A model generated the notes under the pieces. It made no database searches and had not been told where the DNA came from. It was given only the letters and a program-made list of their open reading frames with translations. Of a stretch of DNA of 10,682 nucleotides, positions 7,175 to 10,682 are shown one piece after another; positions within the stretch are counted from its first letter, which is position 1, and each line of letters begins with the position of its first letter. The stretch spans positions 3,611 to 14,292 of the forward strand of contig DDZY01000007.1 of NCBI GenBank assembly GCA_002346525.1, written 5' to 3'. The position numbers and the translations under genes are program-made. The stretch is from Proteobacteria bacterium UBA2996. GTDB taxonomy: Bacteria; Pseudomonadota; Gammaproteobacteria; Arenicellales; UBA868.

Positions 7175-9055
7175 ATGAGCGAACCGCTCTTAAGTGTCCG
7201 CGATCTTCGCGTCGTCTTTCAGATGGCGACGGGTGAGATCGAAGCCCTTCATGGGGTTGACTTTGATATTCAGCCCGGCAGCACGGTGGCACTGGTCGGA
7301 GAATCGGGATCAGGCAAATCAGTGACGGCCCAGGCTGTTATGGGGATTCTGCCAACCAACGCCCGTATCACAACCGGACAGCTGGTCTTCAACGATCCGG
7401 TTAACGGGGTGAGCACTGATATTGCCTCACTGCCGGCTGACAGCTCCCAACTTCAGGATATCCGCGGCGGCAGAATCTCAATCATCTTTCAGGAGCCGAT
7501 GGTTTCCCTTTCGCCACTCCATACTGTCGGTGACCAGGTAAGTGAAGCGCTCTTTCTGCACCACGATGTCAACCGGGCACAGGGGATAGAGCAGACCGAA
7601 GCCATGCTGGAGATGGTCGGATTTCCCAATCCCGCACGGGCCTTGCGAACTTACCCGTTCGAGTTATCCGGTGGACTGCGCCAAAGAGCCATGATTGCGA
7701 TGGCTCTGGTGTGCCGCCCTTCCCTGTTGATTGCCGATGAGCCGACAACCGCTCTCGATGTCACGGTACAGGCGCAGATACTCAACCTCATCCGGGACCT
7801 GCAGTCTGAGCTCAAAATGGCACTGCTGCTGATCACGCATGACCTGGGTGTCGTTGCCAATATGGCCCAGACCGTGGTTGTCATGTACCACGGACGCATT
7901 GTCGAAAGCGGAACCGCGTCGGATCTCTTTAAAGATCCCGGCCATCCGTACTTGAGTGCGCTCTTCAAAGCCGTACCGCGCTTTGGCATGGCGGCGAGCG
8001 AACGGCTCATGCCCGTCAGGACAATCGAACACGAACTTGGGGAACATTTCCAAAGCCCCGCTTCCCAGGCACTACAGGCGGGGCCGCTGCTTGATGTCCG
8101 CCACTTGTGCAAAACATTCACCATCAGGGGAACAGGGCTTTTTGGCCGCAACGAATCCACACGGGTGAAAGCGGTAGACGACGTCAGTTTTTCCATTCAG
8201 CGGGGCGAGTGTCTTGGGCTCGTTGGCGAAAGCGGCTGCGGTAAAACTACCGTCAGCAAGATTCTGATGCGTGCTTTGAGCCCGGACTCAGGCTCCGTCG
8301 AATTTCATGATGCCCAGGGGCCAGTGAATCTGTTCGGCCTGGATGATGACGCCATGATGGCGATGCGGCGCAAGATGCAGCTCATCTTCCAGGATCCGTT
8401 CAGCTCGCTCAGCCCCCGCATGACGGTCTTCGATATCGTAAGAGAGCCCTTGGTGATTCATCAAAGGGGAGATACCGCAAGCCAACGCGAGCTGGTTCAG
8501 GAGCTAATGCGACTGGTTGGGCTGGATCCCCGATTTCTCAGCCGCTATCCCCACAGTTTCTCCGGAGGCCAACGGCAACGGATCAGTATCGCTCGAGCAC
8601 TAGCCCTGCAACCGCAACTGCTGATCTGTGATGAACCGGTGTCTGCGCTGGACGTCTCCATTCAGGCGCAGGTATTGAACCTCCTAAAGGACCTCAAGTC
8701 TGAGTTGGGCCTCACTTATCTCTTTATCTCCCACAACCTGGCGGTAATTGATTACATCGCCGACCGAGTGGCGGTAATGCATCGGGGACGCCTCGTAGAA
8801 ATGGCCTCGCGTGATCAACTGTTTTCTAATCCCGCCCATCCCTATACCCGATCACTGCTTCAGGCAGTTCCGCACCCGGACCTTGCCAAACCTTTGGATT
8901 TTGAGGCCATTACCGCCTCTGGAGGAAGTGATCCCAACCAGTGGCCGACGGCATTTCAACTGGATGCCGGCAGCGACTCCCAATGGCTCGACCTGGGTCA
9001 GGGCCACCGCGTGCGGGCCCGCGCCAATGCCAACCCTGGAGAAATCATGCAATGA
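7175..9055 (+). CDS. Double-domain ABC transporter ATPase, oligopeptide/YejF type
   Basis: A 626-residue protein with two fused nucleotide-binding domains, equivalent to DppD plus DppF, powering uptake through an inner-membrane permease pair. Domain 1: Walker A GESGSGKS (42-49), Q-loop Gln106, signature LSGGLRQR (164-171), Walker B LLIADEP (184-190), switch His222. Domain 2: GESGCGKT (351-358), Gln406, FSGGQRQR (462-469), LLICDEP (482-488), His520. Both sites look catalytically complete; LSGGL differs slightly from the usual LSGGM/Q. Each domain ends in the HPY motif (GHPYL, AHPYT) typical of the oligopeptide class. A tail of about 55 residues, with DPNQWPTAFQLD and LDLGQGHRVRA, follows domain 2 and is, as I recall, shared by relatives of YejF. 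The ATG at 7175 is chosen because AGGTG precedes it and MSEPLLSVRDL is a normal N-terminus; an in-frame ATG at 7058 lies inside the GDPD gene. Its TGA overlaps the next ATG by 4 nt. Confidence 0.95.
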   Translation: MSEPLLSVRDLRVVFQMATGEIEALHGVDFDIQPGSTVALVGESGSGKSVTAQAVMGILPTNARITTGQLVFNDPVNGVSTDIASLPADSSQLQDIRGGRISIIFQEPMVSLSPLHTVGDQVSEALFLHHDVNRAQGIEQTEAMLEMVGFPNPARALRTYPFELSGGLRQRAMIAMALVCRPSLLIADEPTTALDVTVQAQILNLIRDLQSELKMALLLITHDLGVVANMAQTVVVMYHGRIVESGTASDLFKDPGHPYLSALFKAVPRFGMAASERLMPVRTIEHELGEHFQSPASQALQAGPLLDVRHLCKTFTIRGTGLFGRNESTRVKAVDDVSFSIQRGECLGLVGESGCGKTTVSKILMRALSPDSGSVEFHDAQGPVNLFGLDDDAMMAMRRKMQLIFQDPFSSLSPRMTVFDIVREPLVIHQRGDTASQRELVQELMRLVGLDPRFLSRYPHSFSGGQRQRISIARALALQPQLLICDEPVSALDVSIQAQVLNLLKDLKSELGLTYLFISHNLAVIDYIADRVAVMHRGRLVEMASRDQLFSNPAHPYTRSLLQAVPHPDLAKPLDFEAITASGGSDPNQWPTAFQLDAGSDSQWLDLGQGHRVRARANANPGEIMQ

Positions 9056-10682
9056 GAGTTTTCTACTTCGCCTGCCTGCTCTTTACCGCCAGCCTGATGG
9101 CCGGACCGGCAACGGCTGAATCACCACTGCTCAGTGAGAGAGTCAGTACAGGCGCGCTGCCGCCTTCTGCTGAACGGCTGCCACAAACGCCTCTGGTTAC
9201 CGACCTTGCCGCGATGGGCCGGGAGACAGGTCAGCCTGGCGGAGACATCAGCCTGCTGATGGCGCGCAGCAAAGATACCCGAATGATGACGGTTTATGGT
9301 TACGCGAGGCTGGTGGGATTCACTCCGCAACTGACCTTGGAACCTGATATTGCTCTTAAGGTTGAAAACGCCGGCGACCAGACATTTACCTTTCATCTGC
9401 GTCCGAGGCATCGGTGGTCCGACGGCGAGCCCTTTACCACCGAAGACTTCCGGTACTACTGGGAGGACATGGCGCTCAACGAGTTCCTGTCTCCGTTTGG
9501 CCCGCCGGAAGCGTTGCTGGTCAATGGTAAGCCGCCCAGGGTTGAGGTGATCGACCGGCACACCATCCGGTATCACTGGGAAGCGCCCAATCCGCTATTC
9601 CTACCCTCGCTCGCGGGTGCGCGGCCGCTTTACATCTATGCGCCAGCGCATTACCTGAAGCAGTTCCATGCCGGTCACGCCGACGAAGAGAATCTCAACT
9701 CGATGGTCGAGGAGGCGGGAGTTCGAAACTGGGCCGGACTGCATACCCGATATGGTCATCAATACAAATTTGACAACCCCGACCTGCCCACGCTGCAACC
9801 CTGGCTCTGTGTCACACCGGCGCCCTCGGAGCGGTTTATTTTCGAGCGCAACCCCTACTTCCACCGTGTCGATGCCACCGGACAGCAACTGCCCTATCTC
9901 GACCGGGTGATCGTCAACATCGCGAGCTCAGGACTCATTCCCGCCAAGACCGGTGCCGGTGAATCCGATCTGCAGGGCCGATATCTCAGGCTCGATAACT
10001 ACCCCTTCCTGATGGAGGGCGGTGAACGGAACAACTTTGTGGTCCGGCTGTGGCAGATGGGAATCGGATCACAGATGGCGGTCTATCCGAATCTCAATGC
10101 CAATGACGATACCTGGCGTGAGGTGATGCGTGATGTGCGTTTCCGGCGCGCCTTGTCACTGGGGATTGACCGTGACGAAATCAATCAGGTGATTTATTTC
10201 GGCCTGGTTCTGCCGAGCGCCAATACCGTCCTGCCGCAAAGTCCCCTTTTTCGCCAGGAGTATGCAGACGCCTGGGTGCGTTTTGACCTCGATGCTGCCA
10301 ATGCGCTTCTCGATGAGATGGGATTGACTGAACGGAATGACGAAAATCTGAGGATGCTGCCAGACGGCCGGCCCATGGAAATCGTTGTCCATTCTGCCGG
10401 CGAGAGCACCGAACAGACTGATCTGCTTGAACTCATTCATGACAACTGGCTCAAGATGGGTATCAAGATTCACACCAAGCCCTCACAGCGGGAGGTATTT
10501 CGTGAACGGCTCTACTCAGGTGAGGCGCTGATGTCGATCTGGACCGGCCTCGATAATGGTCTGCCCACGGCGGAGACGCCGCCGACCGAACTTGCGCCCA
10601 CCAATCAGACCCAGCCCCAGTGGCCGGTCTGGGGTCAGTACTTTGAAACCGCGGGACTCACCGGCAGTGCACCGGATCTCGC
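9052..10682 (+). CDS. ABC transporter solute-binding protein, family 5, 3' end missing
   Basis: Periplasmic binding protein of the SBP_bac_5 (oligopeptide/dipeptide/YejA-like) family; 543 codons are present before the window ends, without a stop. The N-terminus MRVFYFACLLFTASLMAGPATA is a Sec signal peptide with a likely cleavage after ATA (residue 22); there is no lipobox, so a soluble periplasmic protein is expected. Family landmarks are the segment LRPRHRWSDGEPFTTEDFRYYWED at about 117-140, the pair NPYFHRVDATGQQLPYLDR, and the helix RDVRFRRALSLGIDRDEIN. The ligand cannot be predicted: members bind peptides, opines, sugars or other solutes. The ATG lies in an ATGA overlap with the ATPase stop, with GGAGA about 9 nt upstream, so the two are probably translationally coupled. 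The transmembrane permeases are not in the window and probably follow. Confidence 0.94.
   Translation, partial: MRVFYFACLLFTASLMAGPATAESPLLSERVSTGALPPSAERLPQTPLVTDLAAMGRETGQPGGDISLLMARSKDTRMMTVYGYARLVGFTPQLTLEPDIALKVENAGDQTFTFHLRPRHRWSDGEPFTTEDFRYYWEDMALNEFLSPFGPPEALLVNGKPPRVEVIDRHTIRYHWEAPNPLFLPSLAGARPLYIYAPAHYLKQFHAGHADEENLNSMVEEAGVRNWAGLHTRYGHQYKFDNPDLPTLQPWLCVTPAPSERFIFERNPYFHRVDATGQQLPYLDRVIVNIASSGLIPAKTGAGESDLQGRYLRLDNYPFLMEGGERNNFVVRLWQMGIGSQMAVYPNLNANDDTWREVMRDVRFRRALSLGIDRDEINQVIYFGLVLPSANTVLPQSPLFRQEYADAWVRFDLDAANALLDEMGLTERNDENLRMLPDGRPMEIVVHSAGESTEQTDLLELIHDNWLKMGIKIHTKPSQREVFRERLYSGEALMSIWTGLDNGLPTAETPPTELAPTNQTQPQWPVWGQYFETAGLTGSAPDL

Overview
The window is about 10.7 kb of moderately GC-rich, densely coding bacterial DNA. 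The gene content, operon layout and protein sequences point to a proteobacterium, probably a gamma- or alphaproteobacterium that lives on methylated amines such as glycine betaine. I cannot name a genus from the sequence. There is no rRNA, tRNA, CRISPR array, insertion sequence or phage gene, and all the main reading frames look intact. The first and last genes are cut only by the window edges.

The left half (1-6155) is transcribed on the minus strand. Reading in gene direction it holds an iron-sulfur protein of unknown role (6155-5403), then serine hydroxymethyltransferase glyA, then sarcosine oxidase genes soxB, soxD and soxA. SoxA runs off the left edge with roughly 200 C-terminal residues missing, and soxG would be expected beyond it. 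This is the classic glyA-soxBDA arrangement. Heterotetrameric sarcosine oxidase demethylates sarcosine to glycine and passes the methyl carbon to tetrahydrofolate, and GlyA combines glycine with 5,10-methylene-tetrahydrofolate to make serine. Close spacing and a start-stop overlap support translational coupling of soxD and soxA. The 127-nt gap before glyA carries a nested inverted repeat that may fold in the leader RNA.

A 76-bp divergent intergenic region (6156-6231) separates this block from the plus-strand right half. It has plausible overlapping promoters and an 8-bp direct repeat spaced 42 bp apart.

The right half encodes a cytoplasmic glycerophosphodiester phosphodiesterase, a double-domain ABC ATPase of the oligopeptide/YejF type, and a family 5 extracytoplasmic solute-binding protein that runs off the right edge. 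The permease genes are presumably just downstream. The three genes are 16 bp apart or overlapping and look like one operon.

One attractive but unproven reading joins the two halves. Imported glycerophosphodiesters such as glycerophosphocholine would be hydrolysed to choline and glycerol 3-phosphate, and choline carbon would return through betaine and sarcosine to glycine and serine. Most of the window is well-understood metabolism. The least explained items are the iron-sulfur protein, the structured glyA leader and the true substrate of the ABC transporter. I found no convincing wholly new system.
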